Assembly: GCA_020635795.1 (NCBI GenBank)
Contig: JACJZD010000005.1
Coordinates: 1-64,000, forward strand
Direction: 5' to 3'
Length of the DNA stretch: 64,000 nucleotides
DNA from: Flavobacteriales bacterium
GTDB lineage: Bacteria > Bacteroidota > Bacteroidia > Flavobacteriales_E > Vicingaceae
Below the pieces are notes generated by a model. It searched no databases. It was not told where the DNA came from and saw only the letters and a program-made list of their open reading frames with translations. The position numbers and the translations under genes are program-made. Below, one piece after another: positions 40,158 to 49,017 of the stretch (within the stretch, counting starts at the first letter, position 1; the number at the start of each line of letters is the position of its first letter).

Positions 40158-41852
40158 TTATTTCAGCACACACATTTTTGTGTCGCCGTTTACCTCAACT
40201 TTAACCATACCGTGTTTACTTAAGCCTTTCATGCCCGCGTCCCATTGTTTTCCGCTTAATCCAACAATGTTTTTCAACGCATTTAACTCCATACTGTTGT
40301 TGGCTTTCAAAACTTCTAAAATGGTTTTTTCTGAATCAGTCAATTCTACGGCTTTTTTCTCCAATTTCATCTGAGGAAAAAACAACACTTCTTGTATTGA
40401 ACTTTGGTTGGTCATTAACATCACCAAACGGTCAATTCCAATTCCCATACCAGATGTTGGCGGCATACCATATTCCAAGGCTCTTAAAAAGTCTTGGTCA
40501 ATAAACATTGCCTCGTCATCACCTTTTTCCGATAATTTTAATTGTTCCTCAAAACGTTCGCGTTGGTCAATTGGGTCGTTTAATTCCGAATACGCATTGG
40601 CAATTTCTTTACCATTAACCATTAACTCAAATCGTTCAGTTAATTCTGGATTAGTACGGTGTTCTTTACACAAAGGCGACATTTCTTTAGGATAATCTGT
40701 AATAAATGTTGGTTGAATGTATTTCTTCTCACATTTTTCACCAAAAATTTCATCAATCAATTTTCCTTTTCCCATCGATTCGTCAGCATCAATACCATTT
40801 GCTCTACACCAATCAAACAATTCTTTTTCAGTTTTACCAGAAATATCAAATCCAGTATGCTCTTTTATAGCATCAGTCATCGAAATACGTTTAAACGGAC
40901 GAGCAAAACTGATGGTGTTTTCACCTACTTTACACTCCGCTTTTCGATGAACTGCTATCGCCACTTTTTCAATCATTTCTTCCGTAAAATCCATCATCCA
41001 GTTGTAATCTTTGTACGAAACATAGATTTCCATTACCGTAAATTCTGGATTGTGCGTTCTGTCCATTCCTTCATTTCTAAAGTCTTTAGCAAACTCGTAC
41101 ACCCCATCAAAACCACCAACAATTAATCGTTTTAAATACAATTCGTTGGCAATACGCAAATACAAAGGCATGTCCAATGCATTGTGATGAGTGATAAATG
41201 GACGAGCTGAAGCACCCCCTGGAATTGGTTGTAATATTGGTGTTTCTACCTCTAAATATCCTTTTGAGTTAAAAAAATCACGCATGGTACTCATGACTTT
41301 AGAACGAGTAACAAACACGTCTTTTACGTGGTCGTTAACCACTAAATCAACATAACGCTGACGGTATCTTAATTCTGGGTCGGTAAAGGCATCGTGTACT
41401 TTACCATCTTCATCCGTTTTTACAATGGGTAATGGTCGTAACGATTTACTCAACACCGTTAATTCTTTAACTTTTAATGATTTTTCACCTACTTGAGTAG
41501 TAAATAAAGTTCCTTTTACCCCAATAAAATCACCAATATCTAACAGTTTTTTAAACACTTCGTTGTAAAGGGTTTTATCTTCACCAGGACAAAGTTCATC
41601 GCGGTTAATATATACCTGTAAACGACCAGAAGAATCCTTCAACTCAGCAAAAGAAGCTTTTCCCATAATTCGTTGGCTCATCATTCTTCCCGCTAAAATC
41701 ACTTCTTTCCCTTCAACAAAATGTTCTTTAACCTCTTTGGTAAGTGCATTTACTGGAAATAAATCGGCTGGATAAGGATTAATTCCTAATTCTCTCAATT
41801 TTGTTAGCGACTCTCTCCTAACAACTTCTTGTTCTGATAATTGAATACTCAT
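40158..41852 (-). CDS. lysS: lysine--tRNA ligase (class II) with C-terminal extension
   Basis: Class II LysRS charging tRNA-Lys. The N-terminal OB-fold anticodon-binding domain spans about 55-150 (VILAGRMMSQRIMGKASFAEL), the catalytic core about 170-495 with motif 2 DFRNEGMDRTHNPEFTVME and motif 3 PPTSGMGIGIDRLVMLMT. At 564 residues it is about 60 longer than the usual enzyme: residues 505-564 form a small extra domain (TILEVLKANNSMELNALKN... GLSGKQWDAGMKGLSKHG), winged-helix-like, which I recall from other Bacteroidota LysRS. A TAACTTTG element lies upstream. It heads the lysS-GT39-gpsA run. Confidence 0.95.
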   Translation of the reverse strand: MSIQLSEQEVVRRESLTKLRELGINPYPADLFPVNALTKEVKEHFVEGKEVILAGRMMSQRIMGKASFAELKDSSGRLQVYINRDELCPGEDKTLYNEVFKKLLDIGDFIGVKGTLFTTQVGEKSLKVKELTVLSKSLRPLPIVKTDEDGKVHDAFTDPELRYRQRYVDLVVNDHVKDVFVTRSKVMSTMRDFFNSKGYLEVETPILQPIPGGASARPFITHHNALDMPLYLRIANELYLKRLIVGGFDGVYEFAKDFRNEGMDRTHNPEFTVMEIYVSYKDYNWMMDFTEEMIEKVAIAVHRKAECKVGENTISFARPFKRISMTDAIKEHTGFDISGKTEKELFDWCRANGIDADESMGKGKLIDEIFGEKCEKKYIQPTFITDYPKEMSPLCKEHRTNPELTERFELMVNGKEIANAYSELNDPIDQRERFEEQLKLSEKGDDEAMFIDQDFLRALEYGMPPTSGMGIGIDRLVMLMTNQSSIQEVLFFPQMKLEKKAVELTDSEKTILEVLKANNSMELNALKNIVGLSGKQWDAGMKGLSKHGMVKVEVNGDTKMCVLK

Positions 41853-41875
41853 TAATGTAAATTATTTTTGGTGGG

Positions 41876-41883
41876 CAAAGTTA
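41876..41883 (-). promoter_or_regulatory. -7 promoter element TAACTTTG of lysS
   Basis: TAnnTTTG match on the minus strand, 23 bp before the lysS ATG. Confidence 0.5.
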
Positions 41884-41930
41884 ATAAAATAGACAACGGA
41901 AAATAACGGTCTTATTTTAAAGATGAAATA

Positions 41931-43184
41931 TTACTTTTCGTTTAACAGTTGTTGAACAAAAATGTGTGTTTCATCCGTATAGCGCTTGTAGTAATTTCCA
42001 GTGCCAGGTCCGTAAAAACCAGTTCTAATTTTTCTAACCTTCCCTGTTCTGTCAATAAAAACAGATGTAGGATAAGACATGATTTGATTTAACATGGGCA
42101 AAACTTTAGCCGCTTCAATTTTACTTGCTTTTCCAGCAATCAAGAAATCGTAATCGGCTTTAAAGTGACTTTGAAGTTTCAAAATGTTGTTTTTTGATGC
42201 TTCAAAATCATCTGTTTTGTCAAACGACAATGCAATAATTTCTAGTCCTTGAGTATTGTACTTTGAATACAACTCGGTTAAAAAAGCTGTTTCGTCTTTA
42301 CAATTGGGACACCAAGGACCCATAATATTAACAATTACAACCTTGTTTTTGTATTTTTCATCGGTTAACGAAACAACCTGTCCTTCAGTATTTGGAAGTT
42401 TAAAGTTAATGGTCTCAAATCCTTCTTTTAAAAAAGTTAATGAATCGGGATTGTTTAATTCAAAATTATCATTTTTAATGGCTACAAAAGGCTCTTCCCA
42501 ATGCGTTCCCGACCAAAAATTACCTTCTAAAACTCCATTAATTAGTGATGCTTTAAACAAAAAGGCATGAGCACCATCAAAACAAGATAAATACAAGTTG
42601 TTGTTGTACATATTTCCTTCCAAAAATCGGTAATCCCCTGTTTCGGTAATAAAAGTACCAGTGACATAATTATCTACTTGCTGAAACAACCCAATGGCTT
42701 TATAATGTTCATCAGTACCTTTACTAAAATCAACCTCATACTTTCCAGAAATATTTGGCTGGTGCTTACTCAGGTTTTCAGGTGCTGAAAATCTTTCTTG
42801 AATTGATTGTGTTGCTTCAAATGGAATTTTATAGGAATCGTTTTCTTTATACCAAAACCCTTTTATTTTATTAGGGTTAACTATTTCTCCTTCAAACCAA
42901 GAATTAAAAACATCATCTTTAATAACAATTTTATTTCCTTCTATGTTGATGTTCGATGTTTTTATTTTTTCCTCTGCGTTTGAAAACTCAATTTCATAAG
43001 TGCTATCTTTTTTATTAAGAATAAACTCAACTGGAAGTTTATTAGTTGTAGACAACATAAAATCTAAATGCCAGGTCCCCTCAACCAAAAGCTCACTATT
43101 TTTGCCCATATCCTGATTATTGTTGTTAGAACAAGCTGTTAAAAAGCCAACACTTGTTACTAAAATGTATTTCAAAAATTTCAT
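41931..43184 (-). CDS. TlpA-like thioredoxin-fold lipoprotein
   Basis: Envelope thiol-disulfide protein of 417 residues. Lipoprotein signal with LTACS, lipidated at C18. The N-terminal half (about 35-245) is beta-rich, with repeated EGxW/GxFxxE elements like a lipocalin-style or DUF4369-type domain. The C-terminal TlpA/AhpC-like domain (about 255-415) has the redox pair C292-PN-C295 in GPWCPNCKDE, and the cis-proline region MSYPTSVFIDRTGKV. It probably reduces periplasmic disulfides, for example in cytochrome maturation; the substrate is unknown. It is a single gene; a near-consensus TATTTTCG lies 5 nt before the ATG. Confidence 0.85.
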   Translation of the reverse strand: MKFLKYILVTSVGFLTACSNNNNQDMGKNSELLVEGTWHLDFMLSTTNKLPVEFILNKKDSTYEIEFSNAEEKIKTSNINIEGNKIVIKDDVFNSWFEGEIVNPNKIKGFWYKENDSYKIPFEATQSIQERFSAPENLSKHQPNISGKYEVDFSKGTDEHYKAIGLFQQVDNYVTGTFITETGDYRFLEGNMYNNNLYLSCFDGAHAFLFKASLINGVLEGNFWSGTHWEEPFVAIKNDNFELNNPDSLTFLKEGFETINFKLPNTEGQVVSLTDEKYKNKVVIVNIMGPWCPNCKDETAFLTELYSKYNTQGLEIIALSFDKTDDFEASKNNILKLQSHFKADYDFLIAGKASKIEAAKVLPMLNQIMSYPTSVFIDRTGKVRKIRTGFYGPGTGNYYKRYTDETHIFVQQLLNEK

Positions 43185-43279
43185 AACAACGAAAATAGTA
43201 AAAAGGGATGTATCATTTACATATATTTTTTTATTGTTATTAAAAATCTGACGTGGAACAAAGTCCAGTTAAAAATAAG

Positions 43280-43287
43280 TAGATTTG
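43280..43287 (+). promoter_or_regulatory. -7 promoter element TAGATTTG of the endonuclease gene
   Basis: TAnnTTTG match 24 bp upstream of the ATG at 43312. Confidence 0.5.
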
Positions 43288-43311
43288 TTGTCCTTTCATT
43301 AGAAATGTAAC

Positions 43312-44370
43312 ATGAAAAAGACCTTTTTTATACTTTTTACATTTGTAAGTGTTTTTGTTTTCGGACAAATACCTGCTTATTACAACAATGTAAATTTAAC
43401 ATTAACTGGACAAGCCCTAAAAAATGAATTGGCGAACAAAATTACAGTTACTCATACCAATTGGATAACTTATTCTGATGTTTGGACAGCACTTGAACAG
43501 ACTGATTTAGACCCAACAAATACTAACAATGTTTTGCTTTTATATGGTTACAATGATGGTGATGGAAATCCGATAACTGACCGAACAAGAGACAAAACGA
43601 ATCAAGGAGGAAATAACGGACAATGGAATAGGGAGCATACTTATGCTCAATCGTTAGCAAATCCTAGTATGTCTACTTCAACTCCAGGACCTGGAACTGA
43701 TGCTCACCATATCCGCTCGTCTGATGTGCAAATGAATGGAAATAGAGGGAATAGGTTGTTTGCAGCTGGTTCTGGAAATGCAGGAAACGCTGGTGCAAAT
43801 TGGTATCCTGGTGATGAATGGAAAGGCGATGTTGCTCGTATGATGATGTACATGTATTTACGTTATGGTTCTCAATGTTTACCCACTGGTGTTGGAGTCG
43901 GAACAACTGTACCTACCGATGCAAACATGATTAGTTTGTTTTTACAATGGAATGCCGAAGATACGGTTTCGCAGTACGAAAAAAATAGAAACAACCTATT
44001 ACAAGGAATTCAAGGCAATCGAAATCCTTTTATCGACAACCCATACTTAGCTACCATAATATGGAATGGAACGCCAGCTCAAGATAATTGGAACATGACA
44101 ACAAGCATAACAGAAAATGATTTTTCGAACTTTTTTGATGTGTACCCTAACCCAACAACTGAAAAAGTTTTTGTAAAATTTGGCGAAGAGGTATCAAGAG
44201 AACCAAAAAATCAACTTGAAGTGTATACTATATCAGGAAAATTAGTGAGTCAATATTTTAATAACGATATCAAAAACAACACGCTAGAAATTTCTTTGCC
44301 CAAAGGATTTTATGTGTTAAAATTTGAAACCACAAACACGTTAATTACAAAAAAAGTGGTGGTTAGATAA
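43312..44370 (+). CDS. secreted endonuclease I with T9SS sorting domain
   Basis: Extracellular beta-beta-alpha-metal nuclease of the EndA/endonuclease I family, 352 residues. Signal peptide 1-18 (VFVFG|Q). The catalytic region reads NREHTYAQSLANP with H109, then DAHHIRSSDVQMNGNRGN with H132/H133 and the metal-binding asparagine. The domain ends near residue 258; a type IX sorting domain follows from about 275 (DVYPNPTTEKVFVKF ... LPKGFYVLKFE ... KKVVVR). It would degrade environmental DNA for nutrients. It has its own -7 element and no clear terminator. Confidence 0.92.
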   Translation: MKKTFFILFTFVSVFVFGQIPAYYNNVNLTLTGQALKNELANKITVTHTNWITYSDVWTALEQTDLDPTNTNNVLLLYGYNDGDGNPITDRTRDKTNQGGNNGQWNREHTYAQSLANPSMSTSTPGPGTDAHHIRSSDVQMNGNRGNRLFAAGSGNAGNAGANWYPGDEWKGDVARMMMYMYLRYGSQCLPTGVGVGTTVPTDANMISLFLQWNAEDTVSQYEKNRNNLLQGIQGNRNPFIDNPYLATIIWNGTPAQDNWNMTTSITENDFSNFFDVYPNPTTEKVFVKFGEEVSREPKNQLEVYTISGKLVSQYFNNDIKNNTLEISLPKGFYVLKFETTNTLITKKVVVR

Positions 44371-44484
44371 ATCATTATCTTCTTATTTCTATATTTTTAT
44401 CTAAACAAAATTTGTTTTTGTAGAATTATTACATGGTTTTATCTAAAAAAATAGCTAAGCTATCTCTTGTAATAGTAATACTAT

Positions 44485-44492
44485 TATATTTG
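44485..44492 (+). promoter_or_regulatory. -7 promoter element TATATTTG of the exporter operon
   Basis: TAnnTTTG match 24 bp before the ABC gene ATG, in the 146 bp gap after the endonuclease gene. A CTTG lies 15 bp further upstream, closer than the 19-20 bp seen at other promoters here. Confidence 0.5.
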
Positions 44493-44516
44493 TACAGTTA
44501 TTAAAACATAAAATAA

Positions 44517-46244
44517 ATGAATAGAATTAATAAGTTATCACCAATAAAACGATTTTTTAATCTATTAAATGTTGATAAACAAGACATTATTAGTATTTAT
44601 GTTTATGCTATTTTTAGTGGTTTAATAAGTCTATCTATTCCCCTTGGAATACAAGCCATAATAAATATTTTAACCGTAGGACAGGTTTCAACAACGTGGA
44701 TGGTGTTGGTTTTTTTTGTGATACTTGGAATTGCTTTCACTGGGGTGATGCAAATCATTCAATTAAGTATAACCGAAAATATACAACAAAAAATATTTAC
44801 TCGTTCAGCTTTTGAATTTGCGTATAGAATTTCTAGGATGAATCAAGAAAAAGTAGATAAAAAACATTCGCCAGAATTGGTAAACAGATTTTTTGATACA
44901 GTTACAATTCAAAAAGGAATTTCAAAAATTATAATTGATTTTTCAACTTCTTCATTGCAGATTATTTTTGGGCTAATACTATTATCACTTTACCATCCCT
45001 TTTTTATTATTTTCAGTGTAATATTAATACTAATTGTTTATTTAATATTTAAACTAACAGTTCCTAAAGGATTAAAAACGAGTATAAACGAGTCGAATTA
45101 TAAATACGAAATGGCTCATTGGCTAGAAGAAATTGCAAGGTCATCAAATACTTTTAAATTAGCGGGTAACTCGACTCTTCCTTTATCTCGTACTGATGAA
45201 AATGTAACAGGATACCTTACTCAAAGAAAGGCACATTTTAAAACGTTAATGATACAGTATGTTAATTTGGTTGGTTTTAAAATTATAATAGCAGCTGGTT
45301 TATTAATAATAGGGGGGATACTAGTAATAAATCAAAAAATGAATATTGGTCAGTTTGTAGCTGCCGAAATCATCATTATTTTAATTTTAGCCTCTGTAGA
45401 AAAACTTATATTAAGCATAGAAACCATATACGATGTATTAACTGCAATTGAAAAAGTAGGGGGTGTAACCGATTTAGATTTAGAACAAGAAAACCTCACG
45501 AAATTAAATTTAACTGAAGATGATTCCATGTCTTTAAAAGTTACTGATTTAACTTACAAGTTTAGAGACGAAAAAAAGAATATTCTGAGTAACATTAATT
45601 TTGAATTATTAGGAGGAAATTCACTTTGTGTCTCGGGACATAATGGTTCTGGAAAATCTTTTTTATTACAAACCTTATCAGGTCTTTTTGACTCCTATAA
45701 AGGAACCATTACAATAAACAAACAATCATTGACAAGTTTAAACAAAGATGAGCTAAGAACATACATAGGAGATTGTTTAGGTTCGGCATCTTTGTTTAAA
45801 GGAACAATACTTGAAAACATTACTTTACAAAGACCAAACCTTACTTTTTTGCAAGTTCAACAGGTAATCGATGCGCTAGGATTAAATGAGTTTATTGAAA
45901 CATTACCAAAAGGTATTAACTCTGTTATTTTACCCGAAGGAAAAAATTTACCCAAAAGTATTCGAATTAAAATAATACTAGCGAGAGGAATTGTTGGCTC
46001 ACCAAAACTGTTATTGATTGATGATGACTTTAATCAACTAAACATAGAAGATAAAAATAAGTTTTTGAATTATTTATTCGAAAAGGATAAAAAATGGTCA
46101 ATCATTTTAGTTTCAAATGATTTAAATATAATGGAGAGGTTTAATAGTACTATGGTGTTGGTTGATGGTAAATTGATTGCTATTGACTCTTTAAATAATT
46201 TAAAAAAAGAAACCTGGTTTAATAACTTCTTTCAAACAAATTAA
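44517..46244 (+). CDS. type I-like ABC exporter with degenerate ATPase domain
   Basis: Fused permease-ATPase, 575 residues. The membrane domain (about 15-310) has six helices as in type I exporters, with no N-terminal C39 peptidase. In the nucleotide-binding domain the Walker A is intact (GHNGSGKS, 374-381), but the Q-loop glutamine is G422, the LSGGQ signature is LPKSI (478-482), the Walker B is LLLIDDD with D503 in place of the catalytic glutamate, and the switch histidine is N534. An intact ATPase partner is not encoded nearby. It is followed after 2 bp by an HlyD adaptor and a TolC channel, so an export role is likely. The cargo is unknown. Confidence 0.85.
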   Translation: MNRINKLSPIKRFFNLLNVDKQDIISIYVYAIFSGLISLSIPLGIQAIINILTVGQVSTTWMVLVFFVILGIAFTGVMQIIQLSITENIQQKIFTRSAFEFAYRISRMNQEKVDKKHSPELVNRFFDTVTIQKGISKIIIDFSTSSLQIIFGLILLSLYHPFFIIFSVILILIVYLIFKLTVPKGLKTSINESNYKYEMAHWLEEIARSSNTFKLAGNSTLPLSRTDENVTGYLTQRKAHFKTLMIQYVNLVGFKIIIAAGLLIIGGILVINQKMNIGQFVAAEIIIILILASVEKLILSIETIYDVLTAIEKVGGVTDLDLEQENLTKLNLTEDDSMSLKVTDLTYKFRDEKKNILSNINFELLGGNSLCVSGHNGSGKSFLLQTLSGLFDSYKGTITINKQSLTSLNKDELRTYIGDCLGSASLFKGTILENITLQRPNLTFLQVQQVIDALGLNEFIETLPKGINSVILPEGKNLPKSIRIKIILARGIVGSPKLLLIDDDFNQLNIEDKNKFLNYLFEKDKKWSIILVSNDLNIMERFNSTMVLVDGKLIAIDSLNNLKKETWFNNFFQTN

Positions 46245-46246
46245 TC

Positions 46247-47605
46247 ATGTTAAATATAAGTCAAAATAGAATTGATAAAAAAGTTGATCAAACTGCATAT
46301 AAATCATTTTCGATGGTTAAAAATTTTAGATTCGAAAAAGTGTTTCTGCGTTTGGTGAAGGTTTTTTTTAGTGTTGTTTTTTTATTAATGTTTCTTCCTT
46401 GGACACAAAACATTAAATCAAAGGGTTATGTTACTACATTAAAACCAGATCAACGACCACAAACCATTAACTCGGTAATTGCAGGTAAAATAGAAAAATG
46501 GTTTGTTAAGGAAGGTGATTTTGTAAATAAAGGCGATACTATTTTATTTATTTCCGAAATCAAAGACGAATATTTTGACCCCAACTTATTATCAAATACA
46601 GAGCAACAGATTCAATCGAAAGAATTGACTGTGAAATCATACATGGAAAAAGTAAACTCGTTAGACAATCAGATAGATGCTTTAATACAAACTAAGCTAT
46701 TAAAAATAGAACAAGCCAAAAACTATATAAAACAAGCCGAATTAAAAATCTTGTCAGATAGTGTTGATTTAATTGCAGCTAAAACCAATTATGATGTTGC
46801 AATTAAACAATTTGAACGAATTGAAAAACTTTATAAGGATGGATTAAAATCGTTAACTGAAGTTGAAACTAGAAAATTAAAACTACAAGAAACAGAATCA
46901 AAACTAATTAGTTTAGAAAACAAACTATTAAGCAGTAGAAATGAGCTTATCAATGCAAAAGTAGAACTAACCTCTATAAACAATCAATATATTGATAAGC
47001 TCTCAAAAGCAGAATCAGAAAAGTATGCTTCTTTGTCGAGCATGTATGATGCTGAAGCTATCGTTACCAAAATGCAAAACCAATTTATGAATTATTCAGT
47101 AAGGTCTGGATTATATTATATCACTGCTAATCAAGATGGAATTATCACAAAAGCAATTAGAACTGGTTTAGGAGAAACAATAAAAGAAGGTGAAGAAATC
47201 GTTAGTATTATGCCTTCATTATATGATATAGCAGTTGAAATGTATGTAATGCCAATGGATTTACCATTAATTAAGAAAAACCAACCCGTAAGGTTTATGT
47301 TTGATGGATGGCCGACAATTGTATTTTCAGGATGGCCAAATGCCTCTTTTGGTACTTTTGGTGGAAAAGTAGTAGCAATTGATAACTTTATAAGTCCGAA
47401 TGGAAAATATAGAATATTAGTAGCGCCAGATAAAAATGATGTAAAATGGCCAGAAGGCTTGAGGGTGGGTTCTGGAGCTAATGGAATTGCACTTTTAAAA
47501 GATGTACCAATATGGTACGAATTATGGCGAAATTTAAACGGTTTCCCCCCCGATTATTACACAGAAAAAAAAGAACTTAATAACTCTGAAAATAAAATTA
47601 AATGA
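46247..47605 (+). CDS. HlyD-family membrane fusion (periplasmic adaptor) protein
   Basis: Periplasmic adaptor linking the ABC exporter to the TolC channel. 452 residues: a cytosolic tail of about 33, one membrane segment (about 34-52), a first barrel/lipoyl half-motif (GKIEKWFVKEGDFVNKGDTIL), a long coiled-coil hairpin (about 115-285, with LLKIEQAKNYIKQAELK), the second lipoyl half (ITANQDGIITKAI ... IKEGEEIVSIMP) and a beta-barrel C-terminus. The long hairpin resembles HlyD-type rather than AcrA-type adaptors. It begins 2 bp after the ABC gene and overlaps the TolC start by 4 bp (ATGA). Confidence 0.9.
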   Translation: MLNISQNRIDKKVDQTAYKSFSMVKNFRFEKVFLRLVKVFFSVVFLLMFLPWTQNIKSKGYVTTLKPDQRPQTINSVIAGKIEKWFVKEGDFVNKGDTILFISEIKDEYFDPNLLSNTEQQIQSKELTVKSYMEKVNSLDNQIDALIQTKLLKIEQAKNYIKQAELKILSDSVDLIAAKTNYDVAIKQFERIEKLYKDGLKSLTEVETRKLKLQETESKLISLENKLLSSRNELINAKVELTSINNQYIDKLSKAESEKYASLSSMYDAEAIVTKMQNQFMNYSVRSGLYYITANQDGIITKAIRTGLGETIKEGEEIVSIMPSLYDIAVEMYVMPMDLPLIKKNQPVRFMFDGWPTIVFSGWPNASFGTFGGKVVAIDNFISPNGKYRILVAPDKNDVKWPEGLRVGSGANGIALLKDVPIWYELWRNLNGFPPDYYTEKKELNNSENKIK

Positions 47606-49017
47606 CCCTGAAAATACGACTAGCTAGTTTATTTTTAATTTTTCATATCGTAATCTCTGCTCAAGATTCAATAAAAATATTCAGCATTGATCAATATTTG
47701 TGGTTTGTTTCTAACTATCACCCTATTGTTAAACAAGGGCAACTACTAATAAAACAAGGAGAAAGTACTGTTTTACAATCTAGAGGCGCTTTCGACCCTT
47801 ATTTATATGGAGGAGTAGATCAAAAGCAATTTAACGACAAAGATTATTACAGTATAATTGGAGGGGGGTTAAAAGTTCCTACTTGGTATGGTGTTGAACT
47901 AAAAACAAGTATTAATCAAAACAGAGGAATATTTTTAAATCCCGAAAACAATACCCCTCCGAGTGGATTATTAAATGCGGGAATATCTATTCCATTAGGA
48001 CAAGGTTTGTTTATTGATAAAAGAAGGGCCACGCTAAAACAAGCTCAAATTTTCAATTCTTCATCAAAATATGAGCAACAACTAATCATCAATGATTTAT
48101 ATTATGAAGCTATTTCTCAATATTGGAATTGGGTAGAATCTTGGAACAATTACCAATTACTAGAAGAATCAATTAAGCTTGCAGAAGAGAGGTTTGAAGC
48201 TGTAAAAAGTAGTTTTATTATGGGTGATAAACCAGCAATTGATACTGTTGAGGCATTTCTGATTTTACAAAATCGTATGCTCGACAGAAATCAATATGGC
48301 TTAGTGTTTAACAATAATACGCTTGAATTATCAAATTACCTTTGGTATGAAAACAATATTCCATTAGTAATTACTGATAGTTTAAGACCTCCTATTTACT
48401 CTCAATCTGAAACTTTTTCAATAATAACTGCCGATTCTGTTCAAAACATTTTAAACAGTTTAAATGAATTACACCCTGAATTACTTTTGTATAATAACAA
48501 ATTATCATCTTTAAATATTGATAAACGACTTAAACAAGAAGGGCTTAAACCTAAAATCAATGTAAATTATAACTTTCTTAATTCAAATTTTGGCGACAAT
48601 ATTTTTAATACTTTTTCTAGCCAAAACTATAAATGGGGCGTTGAGGTTAGTTTTCCTATTTTCATTCGACAACAACGAGGAGATTTACAGCTTGCTAAAA
48701 TAAAAATTCAGGATGTTGATTTTTCGATGCAACAAAAAACACTTGAAATTCAGAACAATGTGAAACAACAATTTAATGAACAACTCACTTTGAACGAGCA
48801 GGTTAAGCTTTCTAATAGTATGGTTGAAAACTACACAAAATTATTACTTGGCGAAAAACAAAATTTTTTTGAGGGGGAAAGCTCTTTATTTTTAGTTAAT
48901 TCGCGAGAACAAAAATTAATCGAATCGCAACTTAAACTAATTGAATTAAAAACCAAACTTTATAACTCTAGTAATAAATTTTATTGGTCAGCTGGTTTGT
49001 TACCTAATATTTACTAA
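47602..49017 (+). CDS. TolC-family outer-membrane channel
   Basis: Outer-membrane efflux protein completing a tripartite exporter. 471 residues with signal peptide (about 1-20, IVISAQ|D). The family's two-fold repeat is seen as two long helical halves (about 140-255 and 355-465) separated by strands: LYYEAISQYWNWVESWNNYQLLEESIKLAEERF in the first, LEIQNNVKQQFNEQLTLNEQVKL in the second, and an AGISIPLGQGLF strand. It overlaps the HlyD gene by ATGA, so all three subunits are made from one message. Its stop overlaps the stop of the convergent radical SAM gene with no terminator between. Confidence 0.9.
   Translation: MTLKIRLASLFLIFHIVISAQDSIKIFSIDQYLWFVSNYHPIVKQGQLLIKQGESTVLQSRGAFDPYLYGGVDQKQFNDKDYYSIIGGGLKVPTWYGVELKTSINQNRGIFLNPENNTPPSGLLNAGISIPLGQGLFIDKRRATLKQAQIFNSSSKYEQQLIINDLYYEAISQYWNWVESWNNYQLLEESIKLAEERFEAVKSSFIMGDKPAIDTVEAFLILQNRMLDRNQYGLVFNNNTLELSNYLWYENNIPLVITDSLRPPIYSQSETFSIITADSVQNILNSLNELHPELLLYNNKLSSLNIDKRLKQEGLKPKINVNYNFLNSNFGDNIFNTFSSQNYKWGVEVSFPIFIRQQRGDLQLAKIKIQDVDFSMQQKTLEIQNNVKQQFNEQLTLNEQVKLSNSMVENYTKLLLGEKQNFFEGESSLFLVNSREQKLIESQLKLIELKTKLYNSSNKFYWSAGLLPNIY

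Noticed and set aside
40659..41126. 155-codon plus-strand open frame opposite lysS
   Set aside because: Shadow of the lysS catalytic core; no independent support.
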